Assembly (NCBI GenBank): GCA_001917815.1
Contig: MNES01000017.1
Span: forward strand, 41,288-105,287
From: Chloroflexi bacterium 13_1_40CM_65_17
GTDB lineage: Bacteria > Chloroflexota > Dormibacteria > Dormibacterales > Dormibacteraceae
Length of the DNA stretch: 64,000 nucleotides
Direction: 5' to 3'
Shown here: one piece after another, positions 52,373 to 61,397 of the stretch
Layout of the letters: every line of letters begins with the position of its first letter
Position numbering within the stretch: position 1 is the stretch's first letter
The notes under the pieces: model-generated
The model's database searches: none
What the model was told of the DNA's origin: nothing
The model's input: the letters and a program-made list of their open reading frames with translations, nothing else
Translations under genes and position numbers: made by a program

Positions 52373-53704
52373 ATGGCGACGGAAACGGTCAAGGCCCTCA
52401 GCGCTGAGGAGATCTCCGAGCTGTGCCTGCGGCACACCCTGTACGACTGGTCGGCCCAGGCCGCGCTGCACCCACTGGCGGTGACCTCGGCCAAGGGCGT
52501 TTATTTCCACACCGCCGACGGCCGTCGCTTCATCGACTTCAACAGCCAGCTGATGTGCGTCAACGCGGGACATGGCGATCGTCGGATCATCGAGGCGATC
52601 AAGCGGCAGGCAGACCAGCTCCCTTACATCAGCCCGTTCATGGCCCACGAGCCGCGCGCCCGGCTGGGCCGCAAGCTCGCCGAGCTGCTGCCGGGCGAGA
52701 TCGACAAGGTGTTCTTCACGCTCGGCGGAACCGACGCCAACGAGAACGCCATCAAGATGGCGCGCGCGGTGACCGGGAGGCCCAAGATCCTGGCCCGCTA
52801 CCGCTCGTATCACGGCTCCACGGGCGCCGCCGTGCAGGCGACGGGCGATCCTCGCCGCTGGACGAACGAATTCGCAGGCGGGGTCGTGCACGTGACCGAT
52901 CCGTACCACGGCATCCAGCGAGGCACCGATCCGGCGGACATGGCCCTTGCCCACCTCGAGGAAACCATCCGCCTCGAGGGTCCGGAGACGATCGCCGCGT
53001 TCATCCTGGAGCCGATCACCGGCACGAATGGGATCCTGATCCCGCCGGACGGCTACCTCGAGGGCGTTCGCGAGATCTGCGATCGATTCGGAATCCTGCT
53101 CATCTGCGACGAGATCATGACGGGCTTCGGCCGCACGGGGCGGTGGTTTGCGGTCGACCACTGGGAGGTTGTGCCGGACCTGATCACGCTGGCCAAAGGC
53201 TTGACGAGCAGCTACGCGCCTCTCGGAGCGGTCGGGATGCGGCCGAAGGTGGCATCGCATTTCGATCAACACGTCTTCTATGGCGGGCTCACCTATAACA
53301 GCCACCCGCTTGGCTGCGCGGCCGCTCTTGGAGCGATCCAGGCCTATGAAGAGGACGACATGGTGGGCAACTCGCAGCGTATGGGCGCGTTGCTCGCCAA
53401 ACACCACCGGCGCCTGCAGGAACGCCACCCGTGCGTCGGCGCGGCACGTTCGATCGGGCTCTTTGGAGCGCTGGAGCTGGTGCGCGATCGCAAGACCCTC
53501 GAGCCGCTCGGCCCGTTCAACGGAACCTCGCCGGAGATGAGAGCCATCAGCCAGGCGCTCATCGATGCGGGCATGCACACATTCGTGCGCTGGAACGTCG
53601 TCATGACCAACCCGCCGCTGTGCATCACGGAGTCCGAGCTCGACGAGGGCTTCGAGATCCTCGATTCGGTGCTCGAGATCGGCGACCGCGCGGTGACAAA
53701 CTAG
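52373..53704 (+). CDS. Class III aminotransferase (PLP-dependent)
   Basis: 443 aa from ATG 52373; ATG 52346 is a possible alternative. Fold type I: FHTADGRRFIDFNSQLMCVN, VFFTLGGTDANENAIKMARA (PLP phosphate loop), ILLICDEIMTGFGRTG (Asp binding the pyridine N), and the Schiff-base Lys275 in LITLAKGLTSS. Resembles taurine-pyruvate / adenosylmethionine-8-amino-7-oxononanoate / omega-amino acid transaminases; beta-alanine or GABA donors are likely. Divergent from coxM by about 120 bp. A link with the amine operon at 41-45 kb is conceivable but the genes are 7 kb away. Confidence 0.91.
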   Translation: MATETVKALSAEEISELCLRHTLYDWSAQAALHPLAVTSAKGVYFHTADGRRFIDFNSQLMCVNAGHGDRRIIEAIKRQADQLPYISPFMAHEPRARLGRKLAELLPGEIDKVFFTLGGTDANENAIKMARAVTGRPKILARYRSYHGSTGAAVQATGDPRRWTNEFAGGVVHVTDPYHGIQRGTDPADMALAHLEETIRLEGPETIAAFILEPITGTNGILIPPDGYLEGVREICDRFGILLICDEIMTGFGRTGRWFAVDHWEVVPDLITLAKGLTSSYAPLGAVGMRPKVASHFDQHVFYGGLTYNSHPLGCAAALGAIQAYEEDDMVGNSQRMGALLAKHHRRLQERHPCVGAARSIGLFGALELVRDRKTLEPLGPFNGTSPEMRAISQALIDAGMHTFVRWNVVMTNPPLCITESELDEGFEILDSVLEIGDRAVTN

Positions 53705-54795
53705 CCCGCCTCCTGCTTTCGGTGGAAGAACAGCCACGCCGCGGCGAAGAAGGCGACCGTCCACACGCCCAGCGTCACGAGCTGTGAGCCGAATTCATTC
53801 ATCCCGGTTCCCGCCGCGGCAGGCGAGTTGCCGAACACGGGTGCAATCGCGGAGACGGGGACCAGCACGTTGACGAAGAGGTAGTTCAGGAAGTGGGCGC
53901 TGTTCGGATCTCCGCTGATCACGGTGATGATTCCCGATACGATGGCGCTCACAAGAGCCGCACCGAAGAGCACCGCCAGAGTGATCCCGATCGCGGCCCA
54001 TCTTCCTGTGACAACTGAGATCAGCAGGCTCATGCCCTGCACGCAGAGGACTCCCAGCATCGCTGCGCCGAGGCACATCAACACGAACAGCGGAATCGAC
54101 ATCACGACGAGGTTGCCGGACCCGACAGGCTTGCTCCCATCGACCGCGATGGCGATCTGTCCGGTGAGCGGCCCGAACGAGCCCTCGATGAACGCCAGCA
54201 TGGCGTAGACGATGAGGAACGTGACGACAACCACGGCCAGGCTGATGAGAAAGGATGCGACCGCCTTGGCGAGCAGCAGCTGATCTCGGCTCATCGGGCG
54301 GCTCAGAAGAATGGCGATTGTGCGGTCGGAGCGCTCGCCGGCGATCTGTTCCGATGCGAGCCAACCGAAGACGCGCAGCAACAGGAACATCACGATGCCT
54401 CCAAGGCCGAACAGGGCGGCGAGCGTGATCGAGTACGACTGCAGCGGCGCAATGTTGTTGTCGAGCAGGTACTGGTCGTCAACGATGGCCTGCCTGTCCC
54501 GCGCGATGACATCGTCGATGCTGAAGCCCCTGCCGAACTGACCGCCAGCACCTCCGCCCTGCTGCTGCTTGATCTGTTGCAGCTGAGTGATTGAGGACTG
54601 ATTCGCCACGATCTCGTCGCGCAGCGTCGTCTGCCATGCCACCGCCGGCGGCGGGCTCCATCGATGCTGGCTGATGACATAGAAGGTGTAGAGGCCGCCT
54701 GCGATCAGCACGAAGATGCCCGCCATCACGGCGAACACGATCCACCGGCTGCGCCAGGTCTTCTCCAACTCGTTGCGCACGAGCCTGATGAACAT
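53701..54795 (-). CDS. ABC-2 type transporter permease
   Basis: 364 aa from ATG 54795. One N-terminal TM (WIVFAVMAGIFVLIAGGLY), a large extracytoplasmic Gln-rich loop (SSITQLQQIKQQQGG), then five TM segments typical of ABC-2 permeases (FGLGGIVMFLLLRVFGWL, SDRTIAILLSRPMSRDQLLLAKA). The intracellular E-x-x-x-R-T motif (GERSDRTIAI) couples to the ATPase. It begins 2 bp after the ATPase stop; cargo unknown. Converges and overlaps with the aminotransferase stop by 4 bp. Confidence 0.9.
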   Translation of the reverse strand: MFIRLVRNELEKTWRSRWIVFAVMAGIFVLIAGGLYTFYVISQHRWSPPPAVAWQTTLRDEIVANQSSITQLQQIKQQQGGGAGGQFGRGFSIDDVIARDRQAIVDDQYLLDNNIAPLQSYSITLAALFGLGGIVMFLLLRVFGWLASEQIAGERSDRTIAILLSRPMSRDQLLLAKAVASFLISLAVVVVTFLIVYAMLAFIEGSFGPLTGQIAIAVDGSKPVGSGNLVVMSIPLFVLMCLGAAMLGVLCVQGMSLLISVVTGRWAAIGITLAVLFGAALVSAIVSGIITVISGDPNSAHFLNYLFVNVLVPVSAIAPVFGNSPAAAGTGMNEFGSQLVTLGVWTVAFFAAAWLFFHRKQEAG

Positions 54796-54797
54796 TG

Positions 54798-55772
54798 TCA
54801 GCGCTTCACCGCAACCGGAGGCGCCGGCGGAGGCGGAGGCGGAGCGCTCAGAGGGCTTCCTGGTGCGACGCCAGTCAGCTCGATATAGACGTCCTCGAGG
54901 CCTTTTTCGGTGCGCACGAGCTGATCGACACCGATGCCTGTCGCGACGAGGGCTTGATTGATGATCCGAGCCAGGTCGGTCTTCGAGCTCACGGTGATCG
55001 AGTCCTTGATCGTGCCGCGCTCCACGGTCGCGCCCTCGATCGACCGCACGATCTCGATTGCCTTGTCGACGTCGGACACATCGATGCGGTAATTGAATCC
55101 CTTGACGTTGACCACCTCGCTCAGCGGGCCCGCGACTTTCACCTCGCCGCGATGCAGCACCACGACGCGATCGCACAGCTCCTCGACCTCGGAGAGAAGG
55201 TGGCTCGAGAAGAAGATCGTGAGCCCCTGATCGGTGGCGAGCTTGCGCAAGAGGATGCGAAGCCCGTGGATCCCGTTGGGATCCAGTCCGTTGGTGGGTT
55301 CGTCGAGGATGAGAAGACGCGGCTTGCCGAGCATTCCCTGCGCGAGCGCCAGGCGCTGCCTCATACCCATCGAATAGCGCTTGACCTTGTCGTCACCCCG
55401 CTCCGTCATCCCCACCAACCCGAGCAGCTCTGTGATCTGGGCTTCGTCTACTGGCCCTAGAAGCCGAGCGAAGAGGCGAAGGTTGTCGCGGCCCGAGAGG
55501 AAGCCGTACAGGGCGGGCTGCTCCAATGTGGCCCCGAACAGGCGCGCCGCCTTCGCGTGACCGGTCCAGCAGTCGAACCCCCCGATCCTGGCCGTGCCTG
55601 CGTCACTGTTCAACAGCCCGAGGAGGATGCGAATCGTGGTGGTCTTGCCGGCGCCGTTCGGGCCCAGGAATCCGAACACCTCGCCTTCGGCCACGGTGAA
55701 CGAGATCTCGTGAAGGGCGCGGACACGGCCGAAACTCTTGGAAAGCCGGTCGACCTCGACGATGGCGGCCAT
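54798..55772 (-). CDS. ABC transporter ATP-binding protein
   Basis: 324 aa from ATG 55772 (ATG 55781 possible). Walker A GPNGAGKTTT, Q-loop ATLEQPALYG, signature YSMGMRQRL, Walker B LLILDEPTNGLDP, H-loop SSHLL. DrrA/CcmA branch. The C-terminal tail has a TVSSKTDLARIINQAL segment and a Pro-rich end (APPPPPPAPP) that is unusual. Forms an exporter with the ABC-2 permease just downstream. The upstream frame to 55940 overlaps the DUF385 gene and is rejected. Confidence 0.93.
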   Translation of the reverse strand: MAAIVEVDRLSKSFGRVRALHEISFTVAEGEVFGFLGPNGAGKTTTIRILLGLLNSDAGTARIGGFDCWTGHAKAARLFGATLEQPALYGFLSGRDNLRLFARLLGPVDEAQITELLGLVGMTERGDDKVKRYSMGMRQRLALAQGMLGKPRLLILDEPTNGLDPNGIHGLRILLRKLATDQGLTIFFSSHLLSEVEELCDRVVVLHRGEVKVAGPLSEVVNVKGFNYRIDVSDVDKAIEIVRSIEGATVERGTIKDSITVSSKTDLARIINQALVATGIGVDQLVRTEKGLEDVYIELTGVAPGSPLSAPPPPPPAPPVAVKR

Positions 55773-55836
55773 TCCCAGCATCGTATCGGCGGAGCCTGGT
55801 GGAAGATCTGGAAGACGCCTTCGATTCAATACTTTG

Positions 55837-56334
55837 ATGCCAGAAGAGAAAGCGATTCGGATCCCGCCACGGGGGACTCGCGGGGCGAGGCAGCCCTGGG
55901 GTGGAGCGCTGGCAAAGGTGTTCCAGCCGCTGATCAACATGCAGATCTCCCGCTACCGCCGATCGAAAGTGCCGACAGCGCCCGTGATGATGGGTTTTCC
56001 GACCGTCGTGCTGACGACGGTCGGGGCTCGGACCGGCGTGGAACGGACCCATATGCTCGGCGGCTTCCCCGACGGTGACGACGCCTGGCTGATCGTCGCT
56101 TCGAAGGCCGGTGCAGCCACCCACCCAGCCTGGTTCATCAACCTGGCCAAGAAGCCCGACCAGATCTGGCTCGAAGTCGGCAACCGGAAGCTGCGGGTGG
56201 TGGCCGATTCACTCCAGGGAAAGGAGCGCGAGCAGGCGCTCGCGCGGATCGCCGAGGTCGCGCCTCGCTATGGCGAGTACCCGAAAAAGACCGACCGGGA
56301 GATCCCGGTCATCAGGCTGACTCCCGCCGGCTGA
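55837..56334 (+). CDS. Deazaflavin (F420)-dependent nitroreductase family protein (DUF385)
   Basis: 165 aa from ATG 55837. FQPLINMQISRYRRS, VVLTTVGARTGVERTHMLGGFPDGD and AATHPAWFINLAKKP are typical of the Ddn/DUF385 split-barrel family, many members of which use reduced F420. This suggests the organism makes F420. Stands alone, divergent from the ABC ATPase and convergent with the ScyD/E-like gene. A hairpin with a 12-bp stem overlaps its stop codon. Confidence 0.85.
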   Translation: MPEEKAIRIPPRGTRGARQPWGGALAKVFQPLINMQISRYRRSKVPTAPVMMGFPTVVLTTVGARTGVERTHMLGGFPDGDDAWLIVASKAGAATHPAWFINLAKKPDQIWLEVGNRKLRVVADSLQGKEREQALARIAEVAPRYGEYPKKTDREIPVIRLTPAG

Positions 56335-56362
56335 GCCTCGCCGCGAGCGGGCGGCGAGGCTC
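56333..56362. terminator. 12-bp perfect hairpin between convergent genes
   Basis: GAGCCTCGCCGC (56333-56344), loop GAGCGG, GCGGCGAGGCTC (56351-56362). It starts inside the DUF385 stop codon and lies 19 bp from the ScyD/E-like stop. GC-rich with no U-run; a bidirectional terminator or 3'-end stabiliser. Confidence 0.55.
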
Positions 56363-56380
56363 GAGCGTGTTCGTTATCCA

Positions 56381-57562
56381 CTAGTCCGAGTTGTCGTTTT
56401 CCTCGCGAGGCAGGCTGATCTTCAGGACCTTGCCGCCGCCTGCGCATGGGCCCGGCGCGTTCGCCGGCACGTTGGCGGGACAGATGCTCCCAGCTGTGAC
56501 ATAGAGGTTGCCGTCAGGGCCGATCGCCGCCATGTTCGGGGTGAACAGGTTTCCCGCCACGACCGAGGCGCGGCCCTCTTCCGGGTTGAACTTCACCACG
56601 CTCCCCGCGAAGAACGATGGGGAGGTGAACGGAATCCCGGGGCCGAACATGTTCACGAAGTAGAGGTTGCCTTCGCGGTCGCTGATGCAGTTCGTGACGT
56701 GCGTCAGCAACGGGTTGCCCGCCTTGTCTTTGGGCGTCACCAGAGTCATGCTCTTGCCCTCGACCCTGAGGAGCCGCCCGGACAGCTCGCCGACCCACAG
56801 CGCTTCCCCGGAGCGCGCGACGCAAGTGGGAACGGAATCGCTCGGGAAGTTGTTCGGGTTGGGGTCGCGCCACCCGTCGTAGTTCAGGATCGTGATCTTG
56901 CCTTCTCGACTGACGAAATCCAGGGTGTTGGAGCCCGCGTCGGCGACGTATGCTCCGTTCCCCGTCGCCAGCACGCCGTACGGGTTGGCGTCGTGCTCCT
57001 GAGTGCCCGGGCTGTAGACGCCCGGCGTCGGCTCGGGGACGTGCAGGTCCAGCGTGAACTGGAAGTCCCTTGCGCCCACGTTCGCGACCGACCGCCAACT
57101 GCCGTTGTTCGGATTGACTGAGATCAACCGGCCGGACTCGTCCTTGCCGATGGTGAAGCGGTCTGGTATCTCCTGCGGGGTGGCTCCGATCTGGACGAGG
57201 ATCTTCCCTCCGTTGATGGAGAGGCCGCTGGCACCGATCGTGCCCTCTTCGCCCAGCCTGATCGAGAACAGGCCTTTCACCAGAGGATTAGGTGTATGGG
57301 TCGTCGGGTTCACCCACGAGACCTGCGACGTATTCCCGATGCAGGTGTCGCCGAAGCCGGTGCTGAAACAATCGGCGGGGTTGTCAGAACCGTGGCCGGC
57401 CTCCGCCACCAGCATCCGGCCGTGGTAGAAGCCAATCCCGCGCGGGCTGTCGAGGCCCCATGCGACCGGAGTGACCGTCGACGCCGCCGACGCCTGACCT
57501 GGCACCAGTGCTCCAATCGCAACGGCAAGCAAACCCACCAGGCAGCGCTTGTTCAATCGCAT
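56381..57562 (-). CDS. Secreted ScyD/ScyE family beta-propeller-like protein
   Basis: 393 aa from ATG 57562 (GGGAGGGG just upstream). Sec signal peptide (LVGLLAVAIGALVPGQASAAS, cleavage near A-S-A). Repeated strands typical of NHL/SMP-30-like propellers: PVAWGLDSPRGIGFYHGRMLVAEAG, NPYGVLATGNGAYVADAGSN, NCISDREGNLYFVN, AAIGPDGNLYVTAG. This matches the ScyD/ScyE family, named from the cyanobacterial scytonemin cluster but widespread as secreted proteins of unknown function. Eight or so Cys may form disulfides. The glycosyltransferase gene follows 134 bp upstream-strand side. Confidence 0.83.
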   Translation of the reverse strand: MRLNKRCLVGLLAVAIGALVPGQASAASTVTPVAWGLDSPRGIGFYHGRMLVAEAGHGSDNPADCFSTGFGDTCIGNTSQVSWVNPTTHTPNPLVKGLFSIRLGEEGTIGASGLSINGGKILVQIGATPQEIPDRFTIGKDESGRLISVNPNNGSWRSVANVGARDFQFTLDLHVPEPTPGVYSPGTQEHDANPYGVLATGNGAYVADAGSNTLDFVSREGKITILNYDGWRDPNPNNFPSDSVPTCVARSGEALWVGELSGRLLRVEGKSMTLVTPKDKAGNPLLTHVTNCISDREGNLYFVNMFGPGIPFTSPSFFAGSVVKFNPEEGRASVVAGNLFTPNMAAIGPDGNLYVTAGSICPANVPANAPGPCAGGGKVLKISLPREENDNSD

Positions 57563-57696
57563 GTACCCCTCCCTTGAGATGCCCTCCCCCGCGCGTGTCC
57601 TGATGCCCTCGCAGGACGGGGCCATGTTCTCTCCGAACACGATGGGAGTCAATGGGACATCCCGGCTCTACGGCGAGTGCGCGTAAGGCGGCTACC

Positions 57697-58629
57697 TCAG
57701 GATGTTCGATAGACCTTCGCTTGTCGGTCTATGGACATATGAAGGCTGTCACGTAAGCCGCGGAGATACATCACAAGACCTCCGACGCGCGTGGGCTGGT
57801 GCCGAATGGCGTTTTGGGGACGTATCGCCGAGACCGACTTCATGAGGCGGCGGATGATGGCGACGATCATGATCAGCTGCCCGCAGCGAAGGAGCTTCGC
57901 CTCGGCGGCTCCCGCTCCATATAGGTAATCGCGTACCTTGAGTCGAGCCTTCCCGCCGGCGTATGGCCGCGCGCCGTGATGAACGACGACGATGTTGGGT
58001 GTCTCCACGATCATCTCGCCGGCGGCCAGGACCCGATATGCGTAGTCCACGTCCTGCGAGCTTCGAAACTGCGCGCCAGGGCCGAGCAGTGGATCGAATC
58101 GAATATGCCTGCCGCGCCTGAGGCGCAGCGACATGCTGGCGCCCATAGCGCCCACCCGCAATGCACCCAGCTGCCCGCGAAGACGCCGATGGCGCGGCAC
58201 CTTTTGGGTGGGGACGAACACGGCGGCTGGATCGTGCTCGGAGGCGGTCAGGGCTCCGAAGATGACGCTCGCTTCGGGCTCGCCGAGGAACGCCTCGTTG
58301 ACACGGGCGAGCCAATCTGGGGGTGCGGTGCAGTCGTCGTCGATGAAGGCGAGCACATCACCAGAGCTGCATTCGATGGCGAGGTTGCGCGCAACCGAGG
58401 CGTTCTTCTCATCGAGTCTCAGGTAGACAATCCTCGGGATCAGGATCGCCCATGCCGCCGCAAGGAGCCGCGTTTCATCGCCGTCGCTCTGGTCGATGAG
58501 CAAAAGTTCCCAGCGCGGATAGCGAACCCTGGTGAGACTGTCCAGCAGGTGAGAAATATCGTCTGGCCGGTTGCATGTCGGCACGGCCACCGTGATAAAC
58601 AGGGTTCGCTCTCCTGCCTTGTCCCCCAC
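57697..58629 (-). CDS. Family 2 glycosyltransferase
   Basis: 310 aa from GTG 58629. GT-A fold: ITVAVPTCNRPDDISHLLDSL, ELLLIDQSDGD, NLAIECSSGDVLAFIDDDC (D-D-D metal site), GPGAQFRSSQDVDYAYRV (ED-like motif) with a C-terminal KARLKVRDYLYGAGAAEAKL helix. Inverting transferase acting on a nucleotide sugar; acceptor unknown. No biosynthetic cluster around it. The upstream part of the open frame (58630-58974) overlaps the divergent DUF2236 gene and is rejected. Confidence 0.88.
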   Translation of the reverse strand: MGDKAGERTLFITVAVPTCNRPDDISHLLDSLTRVRYPRWELLLIDQSDGDETRLLAAAWAILIPRIVYLRLDEKNASVARNLAIECSSGDVLAFIDDDCTAPPDWLARVNEAFLGEPEASVIFGALTASEHDPAAVFVPTQKVPRHRRLRGQLGALRVGAMGASMSLRLRRGRHIRFDPLLGPGAQFRSSQDVDYAYRVLAAGEMIVETPNIVVVHHGARPYAGGKARLKVRDYLYGAGAAEAKLLRCGQLIMIVAIIRRLMKSVSAIRPQNAIRHQPTRVGGLVMYLRGLRDSLHMSIDRQAKVYRTS

Positions 58630-58753
58630 CCGGCGATCGTATGAAGCGAGCGAGGGGGCAGAGAATCGGCGACATCGGCTCCACCCCGGCAATTCGCCCA
58701 GGGCCTGGGACTCGGGCCCAGGGCGCCGCGACGGTGTCAGGTATCGTGGCGAT

Positions 58754-59626
58754 GTGAGCTCCCAGACAGGATCACAGACCAGCCCGATGGAGCCGCTAGC
58801 GCGAGCATTCGAGCGGTCTGTACCGGTGGACCCCAAGGACGGTGGGCTGTTCGGACCGAACAGCATGGTGTGGCGCGTGCACCGCGACCGCAGCTTTCCA
58901 CTCGCGGCCATCCGCTCGCTGATGATCCAGGCGCTCCACCCCTTGGCTATGGCCGGGGTTGCGCAGCACAGCAACTGGCAACAGGATCCTTACGGACGCC
59001 TCGCCGCGACCGCCGGCTACGTCCTCACCGTCACCTATGGCGACACCGCGGCCGCCGCCGGCGCCGCGGCCCGCGTGCGCGCAGTGCACACGCACGTGCG
59101 CGGAACCGATGCCGTGACCGGGCTCGAGTACCGCGCCGAGGACCCGGAACTATTGCTTTGGGTGCACGCGGGGATGGTCGATTCGATCGTTGAAGTCGTC
59201 CAGCGCTACGGCCGATCGCTCGACGCGGCGGATGCGGATCGCTACGTCGCCGAGATGACACGCTTCGCTGAGATAATCGGAGTCCCGGCGGCACGGGTTC
59301 CCGCAAGCGTGGCTGCGCTTCGCGAATACCTGGAGTCGGTCGAGCTGCGGAAGGTGACGGCGGCGGCGTCTGAAGCGATCGCCGTCATTCTCGATCCACC
59401 GGGCCTGGACCACGACACGCTTGAGCTGTGGCACGACCTCGGGCAGGTGGCTGTCGGCACCCTGCCCGCCTGGGCGCGCTCGATGTACGGATTCGAGGCA
59501 CCGCCTTCGGAGCTGATGGCGCGCGAGCCCGTCCGCCAGCTCATCGGCGCGCTTGATTTCGCCTTCGAGTCGCTGCCGGGCGTGCTGGAGGCGCGAGAGC
59601 GGATCGAGCTTCGGATGCGCGCATGA
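58754..59626 (+). CDS. DUF2236 / oxygenase MpaB family protein
   Basis: 290 aa from GTG 58754 (ATG 58787 possible). MVWRVHRDRSFPLAAIRSLMIQALHPLAMAGVAQHSNW is the family's N-terminal block with a conserved His and Arg/Gln; HTHVRGTD and LLWVHAGMVDSI add further conserved His residues likely binding haem. The family includes latex-oxygenase-like and rubber-degrading-type proteins, and MpaB-type oxygenases. Overlaps the ABC1 kinase start (ATGA), so the pair is translationally coupled. Confidence 0.86.
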   Translation: MSSQTGSQTSPMEPLARAFERSVPVDPKDGGLFGPNSMVWRVHRDRSFPLAAIRSLMIQALHPLAMAGVAQHSNWQQDPYGRLAATAGYVLTVTYGDTAAAAGAAARVRAVHTHVRGTDAVTGLEYRAEDPELLLWVHAGMVDSIVEVVQRYGRSLDAADADRYVAEMTRFAEIIGVPAARVPASVAALREYLESVELRKVTAAASEAIAVILDPPGLDHDTLELWHDLGQVAVGTLPAWARSMYGFEAPPSELMAREPVRQLIGALDFAFESLPGVLEARERIELRMRA

Positions 59627-61017
59627 GGACAAGCCCGATGCGGCAGTCGCGACTTGGTCGGAGCGCGGCCTTGGCACGGCTCGCGTTGCGCATCGGAGGC
59701 CGCTCGTTGGCGAAGTCACCGCGACTCATCTTTGCCTCGGTCGACCGCCGTCGCATGCTGCGCCACGACCTTGCCCTGCGTACGGCCGATGACGTCGTGG
59801 AGACACTTGGCTCCATGAAAGGCGCGCTCATGAAGCTTGGCCAGATGGCGAGCTACATCGACGAGGACATGCCCCAGACGTTTCGAGCCGCAATGGCTCG
59901 GCTCCAGCGTGACGCTCCGCCCATGAGCCTCGCGCTGGCGAGTTCGGTGATCGTCGACGAGATGGGAGCTCCCCCCGACCGCATCTTCGCCCGGTGGGAC
60001 CCGCTGCCGTTCGCGGCAGCCTCCATCGGCCAGGTGCATCGGGCGATCACGCTTGATGGCAGGGCTGTGGCGGTCAAGGTTCAGTACCCGGGGATTGCCC
60101 GCACCATCACCTCGGACGTACGGAATGTTGCTTTGCTGCGGAGGGTTGCGGCCGCGGCCTTTCCTGGCTTGGACACTCGGTCGCTCGTCGACGAGCTTGG
60201 CGAGCGGCTGCGCGAGGAGGTCGATTACCTCCTTGAAGCCGATAATCAGGAGCTTTTCGCGCGGTACTACGAGGGCCACCCGGTCATCCACGTTCCCCAC
60301 GTGGTGAGTGAGCTGAGCACAGCTCGCGTGCTCACCAGCGAGCTTGTGGTCGGAGCGAGCTTCGAGGACGTGCTGGGTTGGAACCAGCGCGAGCGAAACA
60401 TGGCGGCCGAGACGATAAATCGCTTCGTGTCCCGCAGCCTGTACCGTCTCCACGCATTCAATGGGGACCCCCACCCAGGCAACTACCTGTTTCACGGGCA
60501 GGGCCGCGTGAGCTTTCTGGACTTTGGGCTCACGAAGCACTTCAGCGCTGAGGATCTCGCCCCGCTCGTCGACGCGCTTCGCTCTCTAGTCATCGAAAAC
60601 GACGGCGAGCGCTTTCGGGCATCGCTCGAACGTGCCGGCTTCCTGCGCCTGGGCGCGCCGGTGCCCACCGCGACGGTGGTCGATCGCTTCGGACTCTTCT
60701 ACTCGACCGTGTTCCGCGACGCTCCGATGACCGTCACGCCGGCGTACGCGGCAGCGATCGTGCGCCGGTTCTTCGATGCCAGCGGACCGCTGGCCCCGTA
60801 CAGCGACGTCCCCCGGGCCTATGTGGTCCTGCAGCGCATCAACCTGGGCCTCTATGCCGTGATCGGCAGCCTCAACGCCACTGCCAACTGGCGACGGATT
60901 GCCGAGGAGATCTGGCCATTCGTAAACGGGCCGGCCTCGACGCCTATCGGCGAAGCCGAAGCGCGTTGGGAGGCGGACCGGATGGAGAAACAGGTGTCGC
61001 TCGACCGAACGGCATAG
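59623..61017 (+). CDS. ABC1/AarF (UbiB) atypical kinase family protein
   Basis: 464 aa. Signature K-x-G-Q in ALMKLGQMASYI, A-rich loop AAASIGQVHRA, VAVKVQYPG (Lys), EVDYLLEADNQ (Glu), FNGDPHPGNYLF (catalytic D-x-H-x-x-N) and VSFLDFGLTKHF (D-F-G). UbiB-type proteins are ATPases promoting quinone biosynthesis, probably by extracting isoprenoid intermediates from membranes; in menaquinone users the target is unknown. The coupled DUF2236 gene suggests a joint role on an isoprenoid or quinone substrate. No terminal TM segments are evident. Confidence 0.9.
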   Translation: MRTSPMRQSRLGRSAALARLALRIGGRSLAKSPRLIFASVDRRRMLRHDLALRTADDVVETLGSMKGALMKLGQMASYIDEDMPQTFRAAMARLQRDAPPMSLALASSVIVDEMGAPPDRIFARWDPLPFAAASIGQVHRAITLDGRAVAVKVQYPGIARTITSDVRNVALLRRVAAAAFPGLDTRSLVDELGERLREEVDYLLEADNQELFARYYEGHPVIHVPHVVSELSTARVLTSELVVGASFEDVLGWNQRERNMAAETINRFVSRSLYRLHAFNGDPHPGNYLFHGQGRVSFLDFGLTKHFSAEDLAPLVDALRSLVIENDGERFRASLERAGFLRLGAPVPTATVVDRFGLFYSTVFRDAPMTVTPAYAAAIVRRFFDASGPLAPYSDVPRAYVVLQRINLGLYAVIGSLNATANWRRIAEEIWPFVNGPASTPIGEAEARWEADRMEKQVSLDRTA

Positions 61018-61085
61018 AGCAGTCAGTTAACACAGCTGACTTGCGAGCACCGGTCGTGGTACTGGGAGCCGTTCTTGCGCATCTG

Positions 61086-61236
61086 TTGTACCAGGGCGAG
61101 CGGTCCAAACCGAACGATCCCAGTGCATTGGGGCCGTATTGGATTACCGATCGCGCGTCAGATCGTCGAAATGCATGGTGGCCGACTCTGGTTCGATCCC
61201 TCCGATTCCGCCTCCCACCTTGAGAACCGAGCTTGA
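61086..61236 (+). pseudogene. Sensor histidine kinase C-terminal fragment (frameshifted)
   Basis: One frame reads LYQGERSKPNDPSALG, then a +1 frame reads GRIGLPIARQIVEMHGGRLW to TGA 61234. This is the F/G2 box of the HATPase_c domain (G-x-G-L-x-I-A-R-x-I-V-E-x-H-G-G) with its preceding loop. Everything upstream of the loop is missing; the UbiB gene ends 69 bp before. No intact kinase product. No partner response regulator is nearby. Confidence 0.72.
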
Positions 61237-61397
61237 TTGGTCGCCTACGTTCTAGGCAGCCCTCAGGCAGCGAGCGAGCAATGCCCCTGCGTGGGAGCCA
61301 AGGGTTGCGCTCTCCCCGCATCGAGCCGGCTGATGAGCCCGCCGCGAGATGCGACGGCAGGTGGTCCGAGTCCACCGCCGCTCACCACGCATCCGGC

